From NCBI GenBank assembly GCA_963971405.1, contig OZ020489.1, forward strand, positions 44,904,510-44,968,509: a stretch of DNA of 64,000 bases, given 5' to 3'. Origin of the DNA: Psococerastis gibbosa. Its lineage: Eukaryota; Arthropoda; Insecta; Psocodea; Psocidae. Under the pieces are notes generated by a model. That model saw only the letters and a list, made by a program, of their open reading frames with translations. It was not told the origin of the DNA and did not search any database. The position numbers and the translations under genes were made by a program. Positions 1 through 12,400 of the stretch are shown here, in pieces. The number at the start of each line of letters is the position of its first letter. Position 1 is the first letter of the stretch.

Positions 1-270
1 TTTTTGTGAAAGTACTTGGTCAATACGCTGATTTTTTTCATGTCTTTCATATAAAGTAAGCATACTAGGAATTAATTTCCCCTTCGTTATTGTGGATACT
101 ATGCCTTTAGCCTCCATAACGTCTTTGTCACCAGAAATCCTGGGGGAGGGCTACGGGTGCCTATTCACGACGCCAATGCCTTATACTAACGTTATACGTA
201 ATAAATATGACAGCAAAAAGAGAAAGTTTGGAGATTTGTAAATACAATCTTTGCTTTATCGGGTATGTAC
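1..270. other. Start of intron 15 of the helicase gene
   Basis: AT-rich sequence downstream (minus strand) of exon 15. I see no helicase motif VI and no stop in the gene's frame that would end the protein sensibly. No repeat recognised. Confidence 0.5.
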
Positions 271-492
271 CTGAGATCTGACGGTTGAGACAATAATAAC
301 TCTCCTCTCCTGTCCCTGGAAGGCGTCAGCAGTGCCAACGGTGATTTGGGACAGGCCCCACCTCCGCAGACGGTCCTTTATTCGGAGCACCTGCATCTTG
401 TACGGGGTAACCACGCCTATGTCTTCCTGTGTAACAGCAGGGTAAATGCCCCGCAGCGCGCTACTTAACACAATTTTCACGTACTCAACAAC
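271..492 (-). CDS. Exon 15: helicase motif V region
   Basis: 222 nt (74 codons), AACAG acceptor, CAG|GTACAT donor, phase 0. Contains [16 protein letters not shown] (motif IVa) and [22 protein letters not shown] (motif V; the Q-G-Q-E box). No VA(L/M)TRA motif VI follows in the remaining 270 bases, so at least one further exon lies outside the window. Confidence 0.93.
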
Positions 493-3400
493 CTGTTACA
501 AAAATGCCAAAATATTTAAAGCAAGTTGATAAATTATATTTACATAAAATAAATCAAAGTCGTGTTAGTTACTCCATTTATAACTCAAGAACGGCTGGAA
601 CAGTCTTGAATTTATAATTATCCTTGATTGAAAGGATTCGACTCCGCCCCGAATGGCAATAAAAATAAAAAAAATTAATTGGATTATTTCCCCCATAGCT
701 GAGTACTAGCAGGGTTCTCTTCTGAGCGGGTATACACAGTGAGGGCCATAAGTAGAGTTTCCCTCGGTTTGCCGAATCGTTTAGGAAGTAAGTACTTGAG
801 GTAACGATTTTAACGCGGCAAAACAAACGAGGAACAGGGAAAATTGAAATTAATAACATTATTACGTTAATAATATCTTAAATGAAGTTTAGCTAAAAGT
901 TAACACGACAATCATTGACATAGACGGTAGTTACGAAGTACAATAGCATTTTCGCACATACCAAGTTAATTTCTTCTTCGTTATAATAACTGGTGCTGTG
1001 CCCACTCTGCTGCTCTAATCCTGTAATTGAATGTATAATGAGGGAGGCCCCCCCACTCAGCTTGCCAGTTTGTAGACAATAACCACTTAGAGGGTCATAC
1101 GAGCACTGAAAATCATTCAAACAATTAAAATCAATTTATACATATTACATTTACTTTTTTTTCGTGTATTTTTCTTAATTTTTTTACATAAGTGGATAGA
1201 AGCTGAAGTGCCCCCTCATGCTAGCGGCGTGTGAGGGTAGCACTTTATAGAGATAGATAGAGATTCCGTGTATGTATAAAAAAAAGAGGCACTATGTAAA
1301 TTAAAAATATTGTGCCCCCTCAAACCGGCGCGTTTATTAGGCTATAAATAAATAAATAAAATTTAAATAAATGTATTTCTGTTAAATTATACAATACCGG
1401 ACAAGTACAAGAAAGTATAAAATAAAATCGTCAAAAATATCGTCAAAATCAGGTAGTTCTGTCATTGTCATTGTGCTCGTGCCTCAGTGACAGTGTAGAA
1501 AGCTTTCTATAAGAGATGGTCGTTTTTAAGCAATTTAGGGGAGCATTTCTCGCCGCCGCTCTCAGTTCAATCGGGAGTTTGCTAAGGTAGGCCAAGCCTT
1601 GTAGAATAGGATCCAGTCGCTCACACTTGGCTGTGCGTTACAAGGTCTCCCCGTTGTAGGTGTGGGTGTCCCTGTTTTGTTTGAATTTCCCCCAAAACTC
1701 AGGCTTTAAGATATGTAAAATGCATCTAAATATGTACAGACTTGGTTGGGGCTGTCATGATTTTTAATGATTTGAAGTGAGAGCGACAACTGTCACGAGG
1801 TCCCAGTTTTAGCATGTAGCGCACTCCCCTCTTTTGGAGCCTGAGTACAGCGTCCATGTTCCCTACTGAGGTCCCTCCCCAGGCCAATACGCCGTAGCTT
1901 ATATGGCTCATTACAAGTGAGTGGTAGGCCTGGAGAGTAACCTCCGGAGGACACACAGAGCTAAGGCGCCTGACTACAAAGAGGCCATGTGAATAAAAAA
2001 CGCACACAAGAAAAAAGCAGGAGTTACAAGGGAATCAGGTAGGCCCACGTCCAGAATTAATTAATTATTGTAGTCTTTTTCTGTATCGTGTTATATTTTT
2101 TGTTATAATTTGTTGATAACGCTGTTATTCCTACATAAATACAAAGGCTTTCACGGCCAGATTCTACTGCTTCATCAGCTGCTATCGATGTATTGTACAA
2201 TTCGATGAAATAAAGAAATACATTATTTCAAACACAATACTTGCCTTGGCACGCAGCATATTATCGTAGAAAAGGCGATTGGGAAGGGACAGAATTTGTT
2301 GGTGGCAACGGTAGTTGTCACGTAACATTGTAATATATCTGCTGTCGAATGCACCTAAAAAATTAACAACAATATAATAACAAATAAAGTAATAACTAAA
2401 TATATACGGTAGGGTGTACGAAGAAAAGAGATGTCTGCCAAGTGGGGGCTGTGGCAGTAGTCTTGAGTCCACCCTTTTTTGTGAGGTGCAGGGCTAATTA
2501 TAGGCGCAACAAGACGACTTGTTGCTGAAAAAACAAAAAATTAGAGTTTAACACGGGTGACTCCAAAAAGACTGATGTACCTATTCTTATAAAGAGTACG
2601 TCTGGTCAACCTATGTAACTAACAGTCACTACAATATAATAAGTAATTGTTAGGTGTTCTTACCGTTTGTTTTCTGATAAATAAGACTAGTGTCAAACAA
2701 TCTTTCGAGGAACGATTGGTTCAGTCCGAACGATTTTGCTAGAGATGATCTGCAAACCGGAGCTAGTTGCTTTGGATCCCCCGCAAGAACCTGCCGATAA
2801 TAAAATAGGATAACCCACCAAGAGGTATACACTCATAGATAAAAATGAGAGGAAAGTGCCCGAAACTGATCGGGGGTTCTATATAGGAGGGATGGGACGT
2901 TCGGGCGCGCAATAATATTAATTCAACCATGGGGCCACCTGGTACGTTTTTTCAATGGCTAGCCATAAGAGACATGGCTCCAGAAATGTAAAAAAATATA
3001 TTTTTGCTATTTTTGTCCCATCTCACCTACATAGAACTGACCTAGTTCACTCAGAAGGTGAAACATTCAATTATTTGGTCTACAATATCCCCAACTCCGA
3101 ATAAGACGGTCCCAAGCCCGGTTGAGAAAGGAGGAAGGGGCGGAAGCGGAGGGGGGCACCAAGTGGCGAGGGTCCCTCCAGAAAATACCACAGTTGCCGA
3201 CGAAGCTTCCGGAACAAGGCGAGTAGCACCGCCTTTAAATAAGTGCAAGCCCATAGCCAATGGCTCCCAAGGCGGAAGATGGTGCTTAGAAACATCACAA
3301 CGGCGGAGGAGGCAGATGAACTATGAGAGAAGCCACCCCACTGCCTTGTGGGAAGGGTGGAAAACCCAAAGGCTAAGGGAGAGCCCCAGACAGAAATGCT

Positions 3401-6400
3401 CACACGGGTAGGTGAGCCCGTCAGTCTGGTAAGACAATCGCCTAGAGAAGGAAACTCGAACAAACCAAGATGTCAGGCGTGGTCGGCCGACTGTAAAAAT
3501 GACTAATCAAATTTAACATGGACAGTAGCAATAAAATAGAGAGTCAAGAAGTTAGGGCGTCCCCCACAAGCGACGCGCTGCGAGTAAGCCCGCTCACAGT
3601 GACCAGAACCCGAGGGCAGATACCAGCTGACGACATGAAACGAAGAAAGAAAAGAAGGAAGAAAATGAAGAGCGTAGCAACCGAGACAAAGGTCCGCTTT
3701 GCCTCATTAAATGTGGGCTCAATGACAGGAAGAGGGATGGAGATCGTAAAAGTTATGCAAGGTAGGAAAATCAATATTTTGTGTGTTCAAGAAACGAAAT
3801 GGAAAGGAGATCGAAGCTGAGAACTGGGAGAGGGTTATAAATTAACCTTCTACGGAACTGAAAGCAAACGAAATGGCGTTGGTGTTATATTGGATCCAAA
3901 CTATAAGACCTCCCTCGTTGACGTTGTGAGGCAAAGTGACCGAATAATTCTTTGTAAAGTTATTTTGACAGACAAGATGGTAATGAATATCATCAGTGCG
4001 TATGCACTTCAGGTAGGGTGCAGTGACGACGAGAAAGATAAGTTCTGTAGAGATTTTGACAACATGATGGCGACAATACCCCAGAAAGAAGCTATATATA
4101 TTGGTGCAGACATGAATAGCCACGTCGGGAAAGACAGTGACGGGTATGCCCAGTGCCATGGTGGACGTGCTTTCGGAAGGAGAAACGAAGCCGGAACCTA
4201 TCTGCTAGAATGGGCAACAGCACACGATCTGTGGCTAGCAAATACAGGGTTTCTCAAGAGGGACGAACACCTTATAACCTACAAGAGCGGGCAAAACAAA
4301 ACACAGATAGACTTCATTATGACTAGGGGTAGAGATAGACGCAGTTGCCTCGACTGTAAAGTAATACCTGGAGATCCAATAGCCGAGCAACTCCGGCTAC
4401 TTGTAGCTGACCTGAGGGTGGTAGGGAAAAGGAACCGCCAAGCAAAGCGAGATCGGAGGATAAAGTGGTACCTCCTACATGAAGATCCCAACAAAAGTGA
4501 AGGATTCAAAGCAGCAGTGGAGACATACTTCAACGGGTGGGCCGCAAAATGGGAAACCAGCAGTAGCAACGATGCGTGGAACGAGTTTGAGAAAAGCGTG
4601 CTAAAAGCTGGTGAGGAAGTGCTAGGTATGACGAGAGGGGGTGCGAAAACTGAAAGAGAAGCTTGGTGGTGGAATGAGACGGTGAAAACTGCCCTCAAAG
4701 AAAAGAAATCCGCCTTTAAAGCTTGGCAGGCAGACAGGTCACGGGAAAAACACCGTGAGTACAAAATGCGGAAGGGTAATGCGAAAAAGGGCAGTCAAAA
4801 AGGCAAGAGTCGACGCGACAGAAAGGTGGTACGAAGAGCTCAACACCAGGGAGGGAGAAGCCAAGATTTTTAAAATTGCAAAAGGCAGAGCCAAGCAGCA
4901 GCAAGACCTTGGAGCGGTCTTATGAATAAAAGATGAGCAGGGCCGGGTATTGACCCAAACTGGGGACATCATAGAGCGTTGGAGAGCGTACTTCAATGGT
5001 ATTATGAATGAGGGCGGAACTAGACAATGCGAAGATGTTGAACCATATGTGGGGTTCAGTGAATCGGAAGTCGAAAAAGCCCTTAAGAAAATGGCAAATG
5101 GAAAGGCAGTTGGACCGGATGGGGTCCCAATTGAAGTGTTTAAATCACTGGGAAGGAGTGGTGTTTCGTTCATGACAAAGCTAGCCAATAAGATAATGAC
5201 AGGAGGGCTTATGCCAGATAGTTGGAGGGAAAGTGTCACAATCCCGATATACAAGAGAAAAGGGGACGTGCAACAATGCAACAACTACCGGCCGATCAAG
5301 CTAATGAGCCACTGTATGAAATGGTACGAGCGACTTTTGGAAACTCGGCTAAGAGACCAGCTAGGAGGCGACATCACCAAAAACCAACTCGGTTTTATGA
5401 AGGGTAGAGGCACGACGGATGGCATCTACGCAGTTAGAACCATGCTAGAACTACACAGAGAGGCAAACACACCGCTGCACTACATCTTTATTGACCTGGA
5501 GAAAGCATACGACCGAATACCTAGAGACCTGATCTGGGAATGCCTGAAGAAAATAGGTGTTGTGCTAGAGTATGTCCGAGCTATCCAAGACATGTATGAG
5601 GGTTGCACAACAAGGGTAAAGAGCGCTGCAGGACTCAGTGAAGGTTTTAACGTCCAATATGGGCTACATCAAGGCTCAGCACTTAGCCCTTTCCTCTTTG
5701 TAATTATAATGGACACGATCACGAAAAGCATCCAAGGGGAAGCCCCTGCAAGCCTGTTATTCGCGGATGACGTGGTAGTAAGCACGAAAGGGAGAAGGGA
5801 AGGCGAAGCAGAGCTAAATAAATGAGTGGAACGCCTAGAAAAAGAGGGCCTAAAGGTAAACAGGAGCAAAACCGAGTACATGGAATGCGGGAAACCAGAA
5901 CCAGGCACTGTAAAAATAGGTGACCAAGAACTTAAGAAAGTGGAGACATTTACGTATCTGGGTAGCCCCCTTGAACAAAACGGTGGATGTGAAGAAGACG
6001 TGAAAGGAAGAATAAAAGCAGGCTGGGGGAAATTTCATGACATGGCACCAATCCTCACTGACAGAAAAATGCCAAAGATGCTCAAGGGTCGAATATATAA
6101 GCAAGTGATCCGACCATGCATGCTGTACGGTGCGGAGTGTTGGGCAGTCAGGAAGCGAGATGAACACAAAATCCACGTGGCGGAGATGAGAATGCTATGA
6201 AGAGCGTGTGGACTGACCCTGCAAGACCGGCGCCGAAATGAGGACATAAGGTTAGAGATGAAAACTGGTGATGTCGCACTGAAGCTAAGGGAAAGAAGAC
6301 TCAGTTGGTGGGGCCACGTCCAGAGGAGGGAGGAAACATCCCCCCTAAAGCGTATACAGAATATGACACTCCCTGGACCCCGCCCCCGGGGAAGACCGAA

Positions 6401-9400
6401 AATGACACTCCCCAGAAAAATCGAAGAAGACATAAGGACTCTCGCCCTGAACAAGGAAGACGCTCTCAACAGAGTTGTTTGGAAACGCCGCTGCCGTGCC
6501 GCCGACCCTCCCTGAGAACAAAGGCGATGTAAAAGTAAAAGTAAGTACAATGAATGGATGAACCCATTAGTTAGCTAATTTAGTAGACATTTCACACTAG
6601 AAAGAAGGAACAAATAAAGAAAATATTTCCAGGATTCATTTAGGCGCGCTGGATCGAAATCGGTGCTAGCATGTATCGAATTGAACGGGGTGAAGCCGCG
6701 CATGTTCCACTTGTTTTCATTGCCGGTCAAAAAGTATTACCCACCAGTTGACCATCTTCCTTAAGCTTCAACATAGCGGTGACGGCATCGCATTCGAGCG
6801 CGAACCCCGCCTCATCTATAAACACGTGTGTATACACGTCGCCCTCGCGCAAGTCTATAGCGTGCACGGAGTTGATCAACGTGCTGATGGTGATGATATC
6901 GTCATACGTCTCGTACACCTGCAAATAATCACAATAAATAAATACCTTCCTGTCGAGGTTCCACAGAAAAAGAAGGCCTCAAATCTCAATAGGTTGCGTA
7001 AATTTTAAATTGGAGAATCAAGAAAAATCTGGACTCCGATGGATTCAAACCCATGATCTTGCCGGCCTTGCAGATCGCTATCTAGATTTACAAGCAGGCT
7101 CTGGACGGACACAAGCACAGGATTGGAGAGAAATGTTGCGTTCGAGTGAGGCGAAAGGTTTTCAGGGTGAAATCATTGATTACAATCCCGGTGAGGTAGC
7201 TTGCACGACATAGATTGAGCGTTCCGCCAAGACTTGATTTTTCTTGATTCTCTAATTTCTGTTATAACGAGGAGGTTGCCCCTACAACCTAAGTAAATTT
7301 ATTGAATGTATTACATACCGTATACAAATAAGAAACATAAGAAATTGGTAATTAAATGAATCATTGCTTTTACACAAGAACCGGTACGAGTGAACCCGTA
7401 CATGCTTTCCTATTTATCAATTAGGATAGGTACTGTGATCTTCTTCTTCAAGTTACAGTCGGCTGGCTGGTTGGCAGCAACATGTGGCATCGATGCCTCC
7501 ACTCCCCTCGATGCCAAATTTCAACAATATTCACCGAGTAGTTTGCCTACAAATCGACGAACAGACCGACAGAATGGCAGACACTTCGTATAAATCACTT
7601 TTTTGGGTGCCTGAGACCTCATAACGTGTAAATCCACAGAAATTTCGAAATCGAAAATTTCAACCATGACAAAGCTTTCCTTATACTATGTAGAAATAGG
7701 AAACCAATAAAGCAGCAAGCAGATATATTCGGTTGCTCTGCTAACCTGTCTATCAATACGAATTTTGTCGATGAGCATGGTATAGACTAGAGGACCGAGG
7801 TAATCAACTTCTACAATCTTAAATGATAAGATAAGACACAATAAAGAGACAACCGACATGTTGCTGCTGGCGGGTACGAAACGGAAACTAACGTACTCCG
7901 GCCTTCTGCATGTAATAATCCAAGTGATGATAGAGGGACAGAGGGCTCCCGGCAGAAGGAGAACATCCTGGTTGTAAAATCGGAGGCAGTGGTTTGGCAA
8001 GAGCACGACTTCCTGCCTCAGAGCAGCAGTCTTCAAGGTACAAATTACCACGATGATCGCCAATCTTCATTAGAAGAAGCATTTATAGGAGAAGAATACA
8101 CGACAAGAAAATACTGTCTAATATGTGAGGCACAAAGGGGTTAAACAAAAAATCTACCACCACTCTCACCGGATTTAGGTGCAACATATCAACACGTCCT
8201 AACAATAATCCTTAAATTAAAGGACTCCTTAAACACAAGTTTCAACTTGTTCACCACTTTACTTCCCCATCTGATGAGGAAATAGGCCCGGTACACACGG
8301 TGAAATTTAAAAAAGCAGCTTACTGCAGTAGATTGTAGGTGCAAGTAACCAGCGACAAGCCAACTACAAAAATCTGTTGAACTAAACTTGAGTTTTACTG
8401 AGTCTACCACCATTATCCATTTGCTCCCATGACAAACTTTTCAGCCGATCACTAGGGACTGAGTCGTCCGTCCGCGTGTACCGGACCATAGAGTTGCGTT
8501 AATTACAGGATCATTTATTCTAAAGGGACGACTGGGCGTACCACCTACAGTTGCCAACATTGAAAAAAAAGTAACTAGACTTACAATTTTGGTAGATCGT
8601 ATTCCTGCCGGTTCATCCGCATAGCCTTTGGCGAGAAATCGAATGCTGATATCCGTTTTTAAAAACTCTGCACATTTTCTGGCTATGTAGTTACAAACAG
8701 TATTGCTCGGAGAGCATACGAGGATCTTATTTTCAGGCAGTGCCAACTGAAAACAGCAACCAATTATCCATTTCCGCTTCTGAAGTTAGAAACGGTAAAA
8801 ATAATATTTGGGCTAGTGGGCCGTGGCTGAATTGTAGTATATACACAAGACAAAAAATAACAAAACGAATTCGGGTTGTTATAACAAGTTTTTCTAAAAC
8901 TCTAAGTTTTTGTTATTTTTTGTTTATTAAAATGAAATACCACGAAGTCACGAGTAATCGAATTATTTATACACAAGACATTTCGTCGAGCTCTGAGCCA
9001 AACATGTTCAACGGTAGATACTCCATTGACTACAAAAAGAATACCTCTGAGGCTCGGCAGCATGTGTCACAACAGGGATATTTGGTCTATGGTTGGCTCA
9101 ATTATTACTGGGTCCACCCAAGTCTAATGGGTACCGGTCCAACAATTAACCCATGTAAGTGTATAATATTAGAATTATGTCTCATTAGTATTGTAGTGAA
9201 TTTATCAAATACAGCCTCCCACATCTGACCATACTTTAATACACTTCATAAAATTAAATTAAATAAATTTTAATCAAATTTTTTCTAAAAATGGGTTTCA
9301 TTTTTCTGTAAGTTTTACCCAGTCCTCAGACATAATCCTTCAATGGGTAGGAGTGCGCGTCGTTTTTCTTTTATTTTTTAATTAAATATACAAAAGACAG

Positions 9401-12400
9401 GAAACCTACCTGTAAAATTGCTTCAACTAAAACGGTGGTTTTTCCCGTGCCTGGCGGTCCAAATATTATGTAAGGCGCAGGCTTAGAAGTCCCGTTAACA
9501 ATGTTTATAACCGCACCTGCCTGCTCTTTGTTCCTCATAATAGATTTATTGAAAAAGGTCAATTTTTTGTTCTTCACTACTGCAGATTTTGGCGATTCCA
9601 CAGGAAATAGAATATCGGAAAACGAAGGGTCCTGAAAAAACAATTTAAATGCATAAATACACAAAGAGTATATAAATTCATCAGCGGTACTCACAACTCT
9701 GTGACTAAACCTTTAAATGGGGAAATAGAAATGGAGGCAACGTGAAGGCACAAAAACACATTCTAGACCTAAGAATATAATTAAGAAGGCTGATGGGTCG
9801 TGGTCGATTTGAAACTTACTACTACTAGCATACTTCCAAAGGTTTCGTCAACATCTGCAGCCGACATCAGTTGCCTGTGAGTCTCCGAGATACAGTACCG
9901 GAAGCATACTGAACACTGAAGATGTCAGCCGCTGATGTTGATGAAACGGCCCCAACACTTTAGAAATACAATATATAAACTATATAAATAGTGAAATATA
10001 AAAATGAAGTCATGAAAGCACAGCACCGGCGTAGTCGTGTCAATAGAGAACTGGACATAAAAGGAACAATTTTCCATATTTTATTCTTATTAATTTACTC
10101 GTCAGTGTCTTAAGAGTGTGTCCCTCTCCCCACCTCCACAGTCGTTATCCAGGAAATACAAGCGAGAGCCTCGGGAGGCGTCCCGTAGCAGCACAGCGTT
10201 TGGTGTCTATGAACCCTTAGGGGCACCTACAGATACGACCTAAACCTAATACAGCCCACTCTCTATACAGACAACAAAGCAGTCACATTAAAACCCTAAT
10301 GGGCACCTGGCCGTAGCTGGGAGGGGAAACGTAGCTGCTGGTTATGTTACTGACCAAAACACCCCAAACAGGGCAGCATTTAAGAAGACCCTCTGTCAGT
10401 CCTCACGCTTCGACTCTCAATGAGGTTTTTAAAACTATCTCACACTTTCAGTTTATAGTACAAAATTAAATTTGCTCTTAAGTGTTATCATACGTACCGA
10501 AGATATTCTTTTTACGGAGTAAAGTCGAACACATGTGTTGAACGTGGAGCCCAAGAATTTGGTAGTTATGTCCTTGTTGGCCGTCCGGCACTGCGTCAGG
10601 AAGGCCTGGTCCCATCCGCGATCTCTAGACTCGGGGGCCACGACCAAAAAGTTATTTCTCACAGCTCGCACAAATCCCTATTTAAAAAAAAACTAGTTTT
10701 AAATTGTAATATTTTGGATTTCAATAGTAGTTTGTGTAGTGTAATGGGCAGGCTGTCGGTGTGCTCATTAAGACCAGCCTATCTGATACACTGGCATAAG
10801 CGAAAATGTCAAAAAACAATTCTCTCTTTTTCTTCGAAGGATCCATCCAATGACGTGAAATCATCATGTACCGAATCTTGAATGTAACGGGGAATCGAGT
10901 TAAACAGTAAAATTGAGGAAACCAGGAAGGATGAATGAAACGTACAAGGTCAGTCCGGAAAGTAATGTCAGTGAATTTTTTTTTACGGAGACTGCACGCG
11001 CAAGCGCGCTTTACTGGCTCAGATTTTGGTGGGGGGATCTGGCAACAAGATCCAACAAGGGTCAGCTGGCTACCGATCGTAATAGTGGTCACATCAGTTG
11101 TTCGATGTGAGTCGGCACAGTAACCCGGTGCAAGAAAAAAAAAAAGCGTTCACTTGAGCAACGGATGGCAATCTAGTTTGTGTAAAACTGGAGATGGGTG
11201 CTGCGGAAACCATTATAATGTTGAAGAAGGCTTTCGGCGACGTTTGCCTTTCGGGTAGGCAAATTTTCCTGTGGCACAAGGCTTTCGCAGAAGGTCGGGA
11301 AAACGCAAACGACGAGCCCCGCGCTGGACGGCCCCAACCTCCACTACCAACGACAATGTGCAACATGTGCGTGACTTCTTGAACACTAATCGACGTGTAA
11401 GTGTCCGTTTGATATCTGATAAATTAAACATTACTAAAACCTTCAAAAGACAACAGTAGTAGAGGTTGGTGGCCGTTCAGCGCGGGGCTCGTCGTTGGCG
11501 TCTTCCCGACCTTCTGCAAAGGCCTTGTGCCACCGGAAAATTTGCATTCCCGAAAGGCAATCGTCGTCGAAAGCCTTCTTCAACATTATAATGGTTTCCG
11601 CAGCAATCTTCTCCAGTTTTACACAAAACTTTATCGCCATCCGTTGCTCAAGCGAACGCTTTTTTTCTTCTTGCACCGGGTTACTGTACCGACTCACATG
11701 GAACAATTGATGTGACCACTATTGCGATCGGTAGCCAGCTGACGCTTGTTGGATCTTGTTGCCAGATCCCCCACCAAAATCTGAGCCAGTAAAGCGCAGT
11801 CTCCGTAAAAAAATTCACTGACATCACTTTCCGGACAGACCCTGTGTGTGTATTGTAGTGGGGAATGGTTAAAAGATGACCACTGCTGGTGTTGTAGGTA
11901 CGGTAAGAGAGGTTACTGAAGTTCTGTTTGAGGTAAGGTGGAGTTAGGTTATTTTTTATTTTGAAGACGAGCGCACCCAGGTGGAGGGCTTGCATGTAGC
12001 ACTACATACTCATAGCGGATGCTCTTAAGCCTTCAATGACATAATTGTGCTAGGAACAAGATCAGGAATCAATTGGTTAAAAGAGATTTTATGGTTGAAT
12101 GAATGAATAATTATATTGAATACAATAGAATTATAACTAAACTAAAAAATCTAACAGTTATTGAAGTTGGGAAACCTATACGGGAGAGAATAGCTAGAAG
12201 AAGATAGCAATGATTAGCAGCCACTCCGGTGCGTGAAGGAACACCATACAGGTGCGCATTTAGGATGGTTTCAGGTGGGACTGAAACCGGAGGAAGATCT
12301 GAATGGTCAGAAATGGAGGACAGGAAGGAGTGAGGAGGCATATAAAACATACCAAGGCGACGGGCTGATAATACAATTTAGTTAATACGAGTAGATTATA

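Noticed and set aside
7400..8413. ORFs in intron 10 (for example 7686-8063 minus) as genes
   Set aside because: No motif, no splice support and low-complexity composition; they fall inside the helicase intron.
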